A stretch of DNA of 64,000 nucleotides from UBA7330 sp965243485 (GTDB lineage: Bacteria > Bacteroidota > Bacteroidia > Cytophagales > Cyclobacteriaceae). The notes under the pieces were generated by a model that worked only from the letters and a program-made list of their open reading frames with translations, ran no database searches and had not been told where the DNA came from. This document shows positions 55,922 to 64,000 of this stretch, piece by piece. Position 1 is the first letter of the stretch. Every line of letters starts with the position of its first letter. The stretch is from positions 310,001 to 374,000 of the forward strand of contig CBDEVP010000001.1 of NCBI GenBank assembly GCA_965243485.1. The letters run 5' to 3'. Both the position numbers and the translations under genes were made by a program.

Positions 55922-55959
55922 GTTGAAATGAAATGTTGCAGCATTTCTACCATTTCAAC
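55922..55959. other. Nested inverted repeat in the SusC leader
   Basis: GTTGAAATG (55922-55930) pairs with CATTTCAAC (55951-55959), and inside it GAAATG pairs with CATTTC around a TTGCAG loop. The near-repeat of the two stems suggests either an RNA stem or paired operator half-sites. Confidence 0.5.
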
Positions 55960-56430
55960 ACCCTAAAATTTATTTATAATTTACCCTATCCGGGCTTTTT
56001 TAGATTTTGGAACAGTTTCTTCATTGCCTATGATTTGGTTAGTGTATTCAATTAAAAATTATTCTCGATTACCAGGTGGGGTTTCCCGGTCATGCCTTCT
56101 CCTGATCAGGGAGAGATTTTATGGCATCCTACTCATCGCCTGGGATAAAGATTAACTTTTGAACGCTTAACCTTTATTTTTATGAAGATTAAAATAAAAT
56201 AAATCAATTATTAAATGCAAGATAAATTTGAAATGTTCTATTTATTAATATCATAATTTCAATATTCTCAGGAAATTTGAAAAAAAATATCAAATTTTAT
56301 AAAGTAGATTGTTGAATCAGAAGGTTGAATCAATTTTAATCAAACTTTGTCTCCTGAATTTGTATCTACAGCTGCTTTGTTGGCTGATAAGGTCAAATTA
56401 AAAGATTCATAATTGACATGCATTTGCGTC

Positions 56431-56469
56431 CCAAAACAAAAAACCGGTGACTCAAAGAATCACCGGTTT
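56431..56469 (-). terminator. Rho-independent terminator after SusD
   Basis: AAACCGGTGA (56441-56450) and TCACCGGTTT (56460-56469) pair over 10 bp around a 9-nt loop. On the minus strand the stem is followed by TTTTGTTTTGG. It lies 28 bp after the SusD stop at 56497 and should end the sigma/SusC/SusD transcript, separating it from the amide operon. Confidence 0.85.
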
Positions 56470-56496
56470 TCGTGTTGTTTATTAGAATTGATTTAA

Positions 56497-58302
56497 CTAT
56501 TCGCTACTTGCCCAACCGGGGTTTTGTCCCAGGTTAGGGTTTTGAGAGATGGCACTCAGTGGCAGTGGCCACAAATAATGCTTGTTCTCATCAAATTCAG
56601 GATTCTCAAAGTCTGTACCTTTGTAGATTTCGAGGTAGGGTATTCCATTGATGAGAGAAGTTTGAACTGTTGCCTGATTTGACCCTGGCAGCTCAGCCTT
56701 AATAGCATCATCCCATCGCATACCAAAATCCTTCTGACGTAGCTTGGCTCCTTGCTTCCACCTTCTCAGGTCATCATATCGGAACCCTTCCATAAACAAT
56801 TCAACCCTACGCTCTCTTCGGATCTCTGCAAGTAGCGGAGAAATTCCGTCGCCAGTATATCTTGGATCAACCGGAATATTATTGATATCCATGTCGGGCA
56901 TACCAGCTCTTGCTCTCAGCAAATTAATGCTGATATCCAAATCTGCCTGGGTAAGCGTATTCAATTCAGCCTTTGCCTCAGCATAGATCAACAGCGTTTC
57001 TCCTAATCTATAAACGATCGCAGGGGTCGTTGATGTGTTATAGGTGGCGTAAGAAGGACCTAGCTGCCACAACTTAATCACGTGGTATCCGGTGGTACTG
57101 CTTTGCCCACCAGCCATACCTTGTATCTTAGGATACTTTTGGGCATCAAACGCATGGTTACCATACCTGTAAATGGCCTGGTCAGCCGGATGCATAATGG
57201 ATTGTCTCAACCTTGGATCCCTGTCAACCCAGATGTCAGTATAAACGGCATCTCCCAGATATAATCCGGAAAGCGTAATGGGCTGACCATCTGTACACAA
57301 ATAGTCCTCAACCATGCTTTTTGTAGCTCCACCAACATATCCCTTATGATAGTTGAGCGCATGATTAGTAAAAATACCAGCCTCATATCGTCTCCAGTAG
57401 ATGATCTCAGATACTCCACTGTAGTCTTCCATCTGATGGATCGCACTATAGTCAGTGGAAGTATTTCCGGTATTATAAATAGAATAGGGGCCATCCTGCA
57501 TCACTTCAAGCGCAGCATCAGCCGCAGCCTGCAACCATGGCGTAGGATCGCCTAACCCATGATATTTTCTCCAGGTACCTTCAAACAGGCAGATTCTGGC
57601 TTTTATATGGAGTGCTGCCCAACGATTCAACCTTCCTGGATTCCCTCCATATTCTCTATCTTCAGGGATGTTTCCGGGTGCTGTGGCGAAGTTCAGGTCT
57701 TCCAAAACCTTGTCCATTACAAAGGATCGGGGATCACGCTCAGCATACAGGATCTCATCATCATCAATATTCAGAGACTTATCAATCCAGGTCACATCAC
57801 CGAATTTGTTGACTTTATCAGCATAAAACATGGCTCTCAGCAATCGAGCCTCAGCGATATATTTGTTTTTCACCGCCTGTTCTACCGGTACCCTGTCATA
57901 ATTCTCGAGGCCGAAATTGACAGCCGAAAGGAAATTCCATCCTTTATAACCAAACCATTCCGGATTATTCGGAACAATGTGTTTACCTGCCCTTACCTGT
58001 TGGAACCTTAGTGCCCTGGAATGCAATGGAGCAGAATTATCAGTGAATCCATCATGATAGATCCAGCCGCGGCTCTGGCTGTCAAAGCCTTCATCATGCC
58101 CCATCAAAATAGATACATCATCTTCTCTTCGGGCAATATCATAGATACTGTTGTTGTAAACAATCATATCATTTTCGGTATTCCAGAAGGATTCATTGGA
58201 TATTTGATCCAGCGGATCCCGTTGCAGGAACTCATCGTTGCAACCAAACGAAACCGCGGTTACAATTCCAAGCAAACCAAATCTTAAAATATATTTTTTC
58301 AT
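56497..58302 (-). CDS. SusD/RagB family surface glycan-binding lipoprotein
   Basis: 601 residues with lipobox SFGC (Cys21). SusD features include AEARLLRAMFYADKVNKFGDV in the TPR region, EIRRERRVELFMEGFRYDDLRRW and the ending YLWPLPLSAISQNPNLGQNP followed by GW. It follows its SusC by 20 bp and ends in a strong terminator, with no enzyme gene behind it. The pair is therefore an orphan importer unless its enzymes are encoded elsewhere. Confidence 0.94.
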   Translation of the reverse strand: MKKYILRFGLLGIVTAVSFGCNDEFLQRDPLDQISNESFWNTENDMIVYNNSIYDIARREDDVSILMGHDEGFDSQSRGWIYHDGFTDNSAPLHSRALRFQQVRAGKHIVPNNPEWFGYKGWNFLSAVNFGLENYDRVPVEQAVKNKYIAEARLLRAMFYADKVNKFGDVTWIDKSLNIDDDEILYAERDPRSFVMDKVLEDLNFATAPGNIPEDREYGGNPGRLNRWAALHIKARICLFEGTWRKYHGLGDPTPWLQAAADAALEVMQDGPYSIYNTGNTSTDYSAIHQMEDYSGVSEIIYWRRYEAGIFTNHALNYHKGYVGGATKSMVEDYLCTDGQPITLSGLYLGDAVYTDIWVDRDPRLRQSIMHPADQAIYRYGNHAFDAQKYPKIQGMAGGQSSTTGYHVIKLWQLGPSYATYNTSTTPAIVYRLGETLLIYAEAKAELNTLTQADLDISINLLRARAGMPDMDINNIPVDPRYTGDGISPLLAEIRRERRVELFMEGFRYDDLRRWKQGAKLRQKDFGMRWDDAIKAELPGSNQATVQTSLINGIPYLEIYKGTDFENPEFDENKHYLWPLPLSAISQNPNLGQNPGWASSE

Positions 58303-58322
58303 TTTGTTTCTTTTAAATCGTA

Positions 58323-61300
58323 TTAAATAGAGATCCTGAAACCAAGCGAATAAGAACGTTGCTTGTAGTACTCCTGGGTAACCGTAGGTCTTACTTCAGG
58401 ATCCAGAGGCTTTCTCATCTTAGTGAATTCGATGATGTTCATACCGGCGACATACACCTGGACATCAGACAAGCCAACTTTGCTTGACAAGCCCACAGGC
58501 AGGCTGTAAGAAAGCGTTACGTTTTTCAACCTGATATATCCACCTTGTTGCACATATCTGGATTGTGGAAGAACGTTCTGCTTGGTATTGGTGGAGATGT
58601 GAGGGGCTGCGAAATAGGCATCCCGGTTATCTTCGCTCCAGGTATCAGTCAGATAATACTTCTCTACGTGTCCTGCATTGTAAGGATAGAAGGCGTTCCA
58701 GTTACCATTGGGTGGCCAGTATTCATGGCTCAACAGCCCCTGGAAGAATACGTTCAGGGAGATGGATTTATAGCTAAAGTTACTGTTTACCCCAAACTGA
58801 TACCTTGGTATCTCTACAGCAATGATCGTCTGATCTCCCGGATCATCCAAAGTGCCATTTCCATAAGAGATTACGCCATCACCATTAAGGTCAGCATACC
58901 TGATATCTCCGGGTCTCCAGTTAGCTCCAAGTGCTGACTGATCAGGGGCGTCGAGTATTTCCTGGTCAGTTTGAAAGATCCCCTGGGTTACGAATCCCCA
59001 TCGCTCCCCGATCTGTTGTCCGACATACCTTTCATCCAATGAACCGGTAGGGTTATTGAATTTGGTGATCTCAGACTTGTTATCAGATAAGGCCAGTGTA
59101 ATGTTATAATTGAAATCATTGCCTACTCTCGTTCTCCAGGTAGCAGCCAATTCCCAACCTGTAGTCCTAAGATCCGCCGCGTTTTCCTGCGGAGCCTGTA
59201 GACCCAGTTCTGCAGGATAATCAGCTCGCGTCAACATATCTTTGGTATCCCTGATATAGGTATCAAATGATACGTCCAGCCTGCTTCCAAACATGGTGAA
59301 GTCCAAACCCAGGTTCCTGCTCACCACATTTTCCCATGTCAGCGTAGGACTAACCAAACCTGGTCGCCTCACAAAAGGAGTAAATGCACCGGGATTCATC
59401 ATGTAGCCTGATGCACCAGCAGCCATCGCAGGGATGTATGGATAAAAGTTGTTACCTAACAACTGATTTCCTAACTCACCATAGGAGGCTCTGATCTTCA
59501 GGTTATCCAACCATGCTGAAGTTCCGCTCATGAAGGCTTCGTTTGAAATTCTCCAGCCCACTGAGAAAGAAGGGAAGAATCCGAAACGATCATCCTTAGG
59601 GAATCGTGAGGTTCCGTCATATCGTCCGTTTGCTTCAACTAAATACCGGTCATTGAAGATATAATTGACACGATAAAACGCACCTCTCAAAGCTGTATGT
59701 TGCTTTGAACCATTGGCTAGCTCATTACCTGTTGTGGCACTCAGATCAGGGATGGCGGGATTAAGCAAGGAGTAGGCCTGTGCCCTTACCCACTGATAAT
59801 TACCCCATTCCTGGTTAAATCCGACCATGGCCTTCAGGTAGTGGCCTCCGGTCTCAATGGTGTAGTCAGTATACATGTTAATTACCTGATACACATCATA
59901 GTCTACTTCATTCACAATGAAATCATTTCCACTGAATCCATTGCCGATAATAAGCCCGTCCAGGTCCTGATTTTCAAGCACCTCTACCTTACTGGCTGCA
60001 TCCTGATAGTTTCTGAATGTGATATTGGTGGAATATTCAGCACGCATATTCCAGTTTTTCAAAGGTGTGATCGTCGCACCCTGGGTTAAAATGATATCAT
60101 TTCGTGTCCAGGTTTCACGTCCACCCTGCTCCAGGTAAGGAAGGAAGTTTACTGAGCTGAAGTGCATACCAATGTATCTTTCATAATCAGCCCTGTCACC
60201 AGGTGTCAGATAATAAGGAAGATCGGGGAAAGTAATTGGGTTCAGCGGATTTACCCTGGCGGTCGTATTGATGTTTACGTCCCAGTTGTAGAAGTGTGGC
60301 TGATCACTCTTTTCAGTAGTCACCAACGCCCGGCTATCCAGATTCAACCATTCGGTGGCCTTGAAACCACCTTTCAACAATACATTGTATCGTTTGAAAT
60401 TGATGTTCTTCTCACTGTTTTTGATCCAGCCGTCTTTATTCAAAGCTCCGAATGAGGCGTAGTAATTCACCCGGTCCGTTGAGCCTGAGATGCTGGCATC
60501 ATATTTCTGCTGGGGCGCCCATTCAGTCAATAACCGATTCTGGTAGTTATTGAAACCATAAAAACGAAGATTTCCCTGGTAAACACCCCAGGCATTTTCC
60601 AGCGTAGGATCCTGGCTGTACCTCAGGGTACCATCGATCATGTCCTGATCGAATCCAAAGTTACCATTGGTCCTCATGTTAGCTGCTCCTCTCGCCTGCA
60701 CATAGGCGTAAGGATCCTCGATAGGATCGATAAACATGATGGGTTTGGATGCAGTAAATTCAGAACCCAGGGAAACATTGATCCGCTCACCTTTACCTTT
60801 CTTGGTAGTCACCAATACAACTCCAAAAGCACCCCGTGCACCATAGATCGCTGCGGCAGAAGCATCCTTCAATACGGAGATGCTTTCAATGTCTGCAGGG
60901 TTGATCCTGTTCAGGTCCATGGGTACTCCATCCACCAGGATCAGAGGATTACCACCGTTAATGGATTCGTAACCCCGGATATTGAAATCGATGGGTTGTG
61001 TAGGGTCTCCGTTTCGGATGTTTACGTTGAGGTTAGGTACCATTCCCTGCAAACCCTCGCCCACATTGGCGATGGGTCGGTTTTGGAGCACTTTTCCATC
61101 GGCTACACCCACAGATCCGGTCAGGTTTACTTTTTCCTGGGTACCGTATCCCACGACGACCACCTCAGCCAGAGAGGTCATATCGACCTGCATCTGTACA
61201 TTGATCTGAGAACGTCCGTTGACCGGGATTTCCATGGACTGGTATCCCACGAACGAAACGACCAGTGTTGCATCAGATGGAGCATTCAACGTGAATTTAC

Positions 61301-61568
61301 CTTCGATATCGGTAACTGTCCCATTGCTTGTTCCACGCTCAATGACTGAGGCTCCTGGAAGTGTTTCACCATCTTCTCCGGTAATTGTTCCGGAGACCTG
61401 ATTTTGCAGAATCCCCTCATCGGGATCTGCCTTTTCGCTTACTGTGGCATTCTTATGCCCAGTGTCAGGATTGCTCGCCAGGGCCAGGATAATGGACTGG
61501 CTTACAATCAATGCATAAACCGCTAGCTTCGAAACCCGAAGAGCAATTTTTCGTAGATTTGTAATCAT
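58323..61568 (-). CDS. SusC/RagA TonB-dependent receptor lacking the STN domain
   Basis: 1081 residues. The N-terminus (LRVSKLAVYALIVSQSIILA) is the type of signal sequence seen on STN-bearing SusC proteins; compare KVSKFVFYMMILQTVSASLL at 32.4 kb. It is followed by only ~30 linker residues before the carboxypeptidase-regulatory-like domain (~57-135), so the ~80-residue STN domain is missing. Plug (VVVGYGTQEKVNLTGSVGVA; LKDASAAAIYGARGAFG) and barrel are complete. With a truncated anti-sigma factor directly upstream, the usual cell-surface signalling path appears to be lost or rewired. Confidence 0.94.
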   Translation of the reverse strand: MITNLRKIALRVSKLAVYALIVSQSIILALASNPDTGHKNATVSEKADPDEGILQNQVSGTITGEDGETLPGASVIERGTSNGTVTDIEGKFTLNAPSDATLVVSFVGYQSMEIPVNGRSQINVQMQVDMTSLAEVVVVGYGTQEKVNLTGSVGVADGKVLQNRPIANVGEGLQGMVPNLNVNIRNGDPTQPIDFNIRGYESINGGNPLILVDGVPMDLNRINPADIESISVLKDASAAAIYGARGAFGVVLVTTKKGKGERINVSLGSEFTASKPIMFIDPIEDPYAYVQARGAANMRTNGNFGFDQDMIDGTLRYSQDPTLENAWGVYQGNLRFYGFNNYQNRLLTEWAPQQKYDASISGSTDRVNYYASFGALNKDGWIKNSEKNINFKRYNVLLKGGFKATEWLNLDSRALVTTEKSDQPHFYNWDVNINTTARVNPLNPITFPDLPYYLTPGDRADYERYIGMHFSSVNFLPYLEQGGRETWTRNDIILTQGATITPLKNWNMRAEYSTNITFRNYQDAASKVEVLENQDLDGLIIGNGFSGNDFIVNEVDYDVYQVINMYTDYTIETGGHYLKAMVGFNQEWGNYQWVRAQAYSLLNPAIPDLSATTGNELANGSKQHTALRGAFYRVNYIFNDRYLVEANGRYDGTSRFPKDDRFGFFPSFSVGWRISNEAFMSGTSAWLDNLKIRASYGELGNQLLGNNFYPYIPAMAAGASGYMMNPGAFTPFVRRPGLVSPTLTWENVVSRNLGLDFTMFGSRLDVSFDTYIRDTKDMLTRADYPAELGLQAPQENAADLRTTGWELAATWRTRVGNDFNYNITLALSDNKSEITKFNNPTGSLDERYVGQQIGERWGFVTQGIFQTDQEILDAPDQSALGANWRPGDIRYADLNGDGVISYGNGTLDDPGDQTIIAVEIPRYQFGVNSNFSYKSISLNVFFQGLLSHEYWPPNGNWNAFYPYNAGHVEKYYLTDTWSEDNRDAYFAAPHISTNTKQNVLPQSRYVQQGGYIRLKNVTLSYSLPVGLSSKVGLSDVQVYVAGMNIIEFTKMRKPLDPEVRPTVTQEYYKQRSYSLGFRISI

Positions 61569-61606
61569 TTGGTTTTGGTTAAAAAATTTGACTAAAACTA
61601 GAATTC

Positions 61607-61657
61607 GAGAGTCACCCTGCTTTCCCCAAAGTTCCGGTGGCTCTCTTTTTTATTTTA
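61607..61657 (+). terminator. Opposite-strand terminator-like hairpin in SusC leader
   Basis: GAGAGTCACC (61607-61616) and GGTGGCTCTC (61636-61645) pair over 10 bp with one T-G wobble. An inner CTTT/AAAG stem adds to it, and TTTTTTATTTTA follows on the plus strand. It lies in the gap between the truncated anti-sigma gene and SusC. A perfect TAnnTTTG (TAGATTTG, 61554-61561, plus strand) lies within the first SusC codons about 50 bp before it. Confidence 0.6.
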
Positions 61658-61700
61658 CTTAACTGTTATTCATTTTTATTGAAAAATATGCGTTTGTGTC

Positions 61701-61997
61701 CTACAGAGTGAATGTTAAGGTCATGCAGACCATTGCTGCGACCTGAAGCCATCGCCACCATTTCTTCCATCTTGACCTTTCCTTTGTTTTTACCGTATTT
61801 AATTGCTCCAGTATCTCATTCCATGCTCGTTCCCTGATCATTTGATTTTCGTGCGGTTTTGGATACAAAAAGACAAGTTTCATTTGGGCATACACCTTCT
61901 GATGCTTCGGATCTTCGTTGAGCCAATATTCTAACCTGAGTTTTTCCGCATCTGTGAGTTCCTCTTGAGTGAACTCTTTGAGAATGATGTCTTCCAT
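61701..61997 (-). CDS. Truncated FecR-type anti-sigma factor (cytoplasmic domain plus one TM)
   Basis: 98 residues. The N-terminal ~75 match the cytoplasmic sigma-binding part of FecR proteins (FTQEELTDAEKLRLEYWLNE; HQKVYAQMKLVF; IRERAWNEILEQL). A basic WKKWWRW segment then leads to one hydrophobic stretch (LQVAAMVCMTLTFTL) that ends the protein. The whole periplasmic FecR domain and DUF4974 are absent: only 132 bp separate its stop from SusC and they contain no FecR coding remnant in any frame. It should still bind the adjacent sigma factor but cannot sense the receptor. It may be degenerate or a constitutive membrane brake. Confidence 0.78.
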   Translation of the reverse strand: MEDIILKEFTQEELTDAEKLRLEYWLNEDPKHQKVYAQMKLVFLYPKPHENQMIRERAWNEILEQLNTVKTKERSRWKKWWRWLQVAAMVCMTLTFTL

Positions 61998-62186
61998 TCA
62001 AAAGGTCTCATCGGTATATACAGAGCTGAATGATCTGTCCCGATGATACTATAAGAGTAAAAAAGTGTGGAAATGGGTAGGTGGTATTCAAAAATTTACA
62101 CCGACAACTGCATTTAATTCACTTAATTGATACTTTTAGCAAATTTTGGCTTGGTTTTCTGCTAAAATAGCAAACTCAGGATTTTG

Positions 62187-62795
62187 TCAATGTGTGGACT
62201 TTTTGAAGCTTAATTTGATGACCCTGGAATCTCCGAAATGAATTTCGAGTTCAGATTTAATCTTTTTGAGTGCGGTTTTGAGGTGATGCTTGACCGTATC
62301 ATTGGAAATCCCAAGCTCCCTGGCCACTTCCTGATAGCTCATGTTGTTTTCTCTCACCATCTTATAAACCATGCCACAAAGCGGGGGCAATTTAGAAGTT
62401 GTTTTTTCAACAAACTCTGTGAGTTCCTTTCCCAGAAAAAGCTCCTGCGGATCCAGTCCATCAACGGTGGAAAGCAACAGGCTGTAATTTTCACTTTTGA
62501 AGCGGGAAAAGTCTCTGGAGACCGCCCGGATGGCCTCATGTTTCACACTTGTATAAAGGTAGGATTTTAATTCGCGTACCGTATGAAGATCCTTCCTGGA
62601 GTTCCACAACCCACAAAACACATCTGATATCACATCCTTGGCAAGGCTGTCGGACTTGGTAATCACCAGGGCATAGGCAAAAAGTCTGTCGAAATAAGCT
62701 TTATACACCTCCTCGAAATACCTGTCTGTCTGCACATTGGCTGTAGTCAACATGACGACTTCTTGAGCCGTTAAATATTTGTTCTTCTTTGTCAT
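62187..62795 (-). CDS. ECF-type RNA polymerase sigma factor
   Basis: 202 residues. Region 2 spans ~20-95 (FEEVYKAYFDRLFAYALVIT, then SLAKDVISDVFCGLWNSRKDL; ELKSYLYTSVKHEAIRA) and region 4 ~130-190 (SKLPPLCGMVYKMVRENNMS, then YQEVARELGISNDTVKHHLK). A short basic C-terminal tail follows. It precedes the truncated anti-sigma gene by 189 bp and presumably transcribes the SusC/SusD pair, though with a changed control input. Confidence 0.93.
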   Translation of the reverse strand: MTKKNKYLTAQEVVMLTTANVQTDRYFEEVYKAYFDRLFAYALVITKSDSLAKDVISDVFCGLWNSRKDLHTVRELKSYLYTSVKHEAIRAVSRDFSRFKSENYSLLLSTVDGLDPQELFLGKELTEFVEKTTSKLPPLCGMVYKMVRENNMSYQEVARELGISNDTVKHHLKTALKKIKSELEIHFGDSRVIKLSFKKSTH

Positions 62796-63097
62796 TATTT
62801 CAAGGGTTTCCCCCTATGGTACATTTGTCCCATAATACTGAACGAAATAACACCATATTTTTGAAATTTCATAGTGGAACCCTGTATATTTTACACACTA
62901 TTTTCTTTGTTTATACTGGCTTAAACCTATGCATCGCTGCTAATAGCGATTGAAATATTCGAGCTAAATCTGAGCATATTTTGAAGGAATTTTGAAGTGT
63001 TTTTATGGACTATTTTCTAGAGCGTAAATTGTGGTGGAGTATTGATACCAACAATGATTAAGTGGAGATCTTAGAACATCCGATTGATAGTCCCCTC
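62796..63097. other. Intergenic stretch with no gene
   Basis: 302 bp between the sigma gene and the AraC/GlxA-type gene, both on the minus strand. AT-rich, with no reading frame of note and no strong hairpin. It must contain the sigma-gene promoter, but no confident -33/-7 pair was identified. Confidence 0.4.
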
Positions 63098-64000
63098 TCA
63101 GGCATATGCCATTTCACGATTATATTTTTTACGATATTCCAAGGGAGTAAGGCCGGCATATCTTTTAAAAATTGTTCGGAAGGTTTTGTCATCATTATAG
63201 CCGGAATCAAGCATCACTTGCAAGACATTCATTGTTGACGATTCTAGCTTCTTTTTGGCATTCTCAATTCGTACCCGCTGTATATACTCAATGGGAGTAT
63301 TCTTAGTTGCTTTTTTGAATCTTCTCACAAAGTTGCGGGTACTTGTGATGGCCTGATCAGCAAGTTCCTCAACACTAATTTTTTCTGAAAAATGTGCCTC
63401 TATGTAATTCTGGGCCTTCTTAACATCTTCATCAACATGATCCTTTTGTCCATTGAAAATAATAAACTGGTTCTGATCAACTCTATCAAATTCGATCTCT
63501 GAGACCTTGGAACACCAGATCGCGTTTTCCCGCCCGTAGTATTTCTCGATCAGGTATAGTAAAAGATTAAGAAAGGAGTATGCTCCACCACTGGAGTAAA
63601 TTCCATTGTCTTCATTGATCACTTTATCAGGTAGTAACTCTACTTCAGGAAACATCTCTCTGAAGGCGTCATGCGTTAGCCAGTGTGTGGCGCACGTTTT
63701 TCCATTCATCATTCCAGTCCTTGCTAATAAAAACGCCCCCCGGCAAAGACTGGCCAATTCAGCATGATTCCTGATTCGCTGATGTCTAATCCAATCCACA
63801 AAAGCCAGGTTTAGCTCAACTTGCCTCTTCATATCCCCTAATAGTCCCGGGATGACAATCAGGTCTGTTTTCTTGATATCATCAATGGTTTTGGTAGGTG
63901 ATACACTAAAGAAGCTATTGAATGTGTGAGAATCCAGGTCCAGTCCGACCAGGTCAATCTCAAAACACCCACTTTCAGGAAAGCCTTGCTTTTCGTGATA
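63098..64000 (-). CDS. GlxA-family AraC-type regulator, 5' end outside window
   Basis: The reading frame is open through the right edge, so the start lies beyond 64000; an internal ATG at 63832 is not the real start. The visible N-terminal part (EIDLVGLDLDSH; TDLIVIPGLLGDM; LASLCRGAFLLARTGMMNGK) is a DJ-1/PfpI-like domain with the nucleophile-elbow Cys. The C-terminal ~110 residues are an AraC-type double HTH (ISVEELADQAITSTRNFVRR, then IQRVRIENAKKKLE; GYNDDKTFRTIFKRYAGLTP). GlxA-type regulators are typically activators of catabolic genes; the target here is unknown. Confidence 0.9.
   Translation of the reverse strand, partial: YHEKQGFPESGCFEIDLVGLDLDSHTFNSFFSVSPTKTIDDIKKTDLIVIPGLLGDMKRQVELNLAFVDWIRHQRIRNHAELASLCRGAFLLARTGMMNGKTCATHWLTHDAFREMFPEVELLPDKVINEDNGIYSSGGAYSFLNLLLYLIEKYYGRENAIWCSKVSEIEFDRVDQNQFIIFNGQKDHVDEDVKKAQNYIEAHFSEKISVEELADQAITSTRNFVRRFKKATKNTPIEYIQRVRIENAKKKLESSTMNVLQVMLDSGYNDDKTFRTIFKRYAGLTPLEYRKKYNREMAYA

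Larger units (their letters stand above)
55739..56496. other. Long non-coding region upstream of the amide operon
   Basis: 758 bp without a gene, mostly AT-rich. Structures seen: the palindrome ATTGATA-TC-TATCAAT (55785-55800); an outer inverted repeat joining AATGCA...GTGGCTTT (55799-55817) to AAAGCCACTGCATT (55868-55881) around the hairpin at 55823; a repeated TCCCGTGGC (55806 and 55911); a nested hairpin at 55922-55959; and a further inverted-repeat group at 56071-56145 (TCTCC/GGAGA inside ATGCC/GGCAT). The promoter of the amide operon must be here, but no clear -33/-7 pair on the minus strand was found. Confidence 0.6.

Noticed and set aside
56071..56145. Multi-stem region considered as a known riboswitch or SRP RNA
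   Set aside because: Conserved sequences of TPP, SAM and SRP RNAs were looked for and not found; retained only as an unexplained structure.
1..64000. CRISPR arrays, tRNA or rRNA genes, insertion sequences, prophage genes
   Set aside because: No regularly spaced repeats, cloverleaf or rRNA-like sequence, transposase or phage structural proteins were seen.

Overview
The window looks like chromosomal DNA from a glycan-degrading, probably marine or environmental member of the Bacteroidota, most likely from the Cytophagales side of the phylum. The evidence is four SusC/SusD pairs, two ECF sigma factors with FecR-type partners, lipoproteins with Bacteroidota-style lipoboxes, and many exported enzymes with twin-arginine-like leaders. 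No rRNA, tRNA, CRISPR array, insertion sequence or prophage gene was seen. The lineage is an inference; no marker gene fixes it.

Region 1 (1-13 kb) is a LacI-controlled uptake locus on the minus strand: a sodium:solute symporter, an FAD-dependent oxidoreductase, SusC, SusD, a large exported protein that looks like an unassigned carbohydrate-active enzyme, and the start of a lipoprotein cut off by the window edge. The divergent LacI regulator at 12.0 kb is separated from the symporter by two copies of an operator-like element.

Region 2 (13-34 kb) is a second, sigma/anti-sigma-controlled polysaccharide utilisation locus, also on the minus strand: ECF sigma, FecR, SusC with an STN signalling domain, SusD, a GH28-like pectinase, an unassigned toroid/beta-sandwich protein, two exported Gfo/Idh/MocA oxidoreductases, a heparinase II/III-like lipoprotein and an SGNH esterase. 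The enzyme set suggests a uronate-containing, possibly pectic, glycan. At its end are a HigB toxin remnant without a start codon, an intact HigA antitoxin and a beta-propeller sensor histidine kinase.

Region 3 (34.6-37.9 kb, plus strand) holds a DUF4397 lipoprotein, a DUF1593 nucleoside-hydrolase-like lipoprotein and a small exported protein of unknown function.

Region 4 (37.9-55.7 kb, minus strand) is the most unusual part. It reads as one tight operon: SusC, SusD, four exported amidase-signature enzymes in an alternating B-A-B-A paralogue order, an exported acetamidase/formamidase-family enzyme, a divergent asparaginase-fold protein, a fifth amidase as a lipoprotein, and a CBM9/DUF5916 outer-membrane protein. 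It has no glycoside hydrolase or polysaccharide lyase. It is best described as a SusCD-linked amide utilisation locus: three unrelated amide-hydrolase folds in the cell envelope behind one TonB-dependent importer. Its 758-bp upstream region is non-coding and rich in inverted repeats.

Region 5 (56.4-64 kb) has another ECF sigma, an anti-sigma factor reduced to its cytoplasmic part plus one membrane segment, a SusC that lacks the STN domain, SusD, and a GlxA-type AraC regulator that runs off the window. Three of the four SusC genes have, just upstream, a hairpin with a T-tract on the opposite strand. This is the arrangement expected for terminators of cis-antisense small RNAs that repress SusC.
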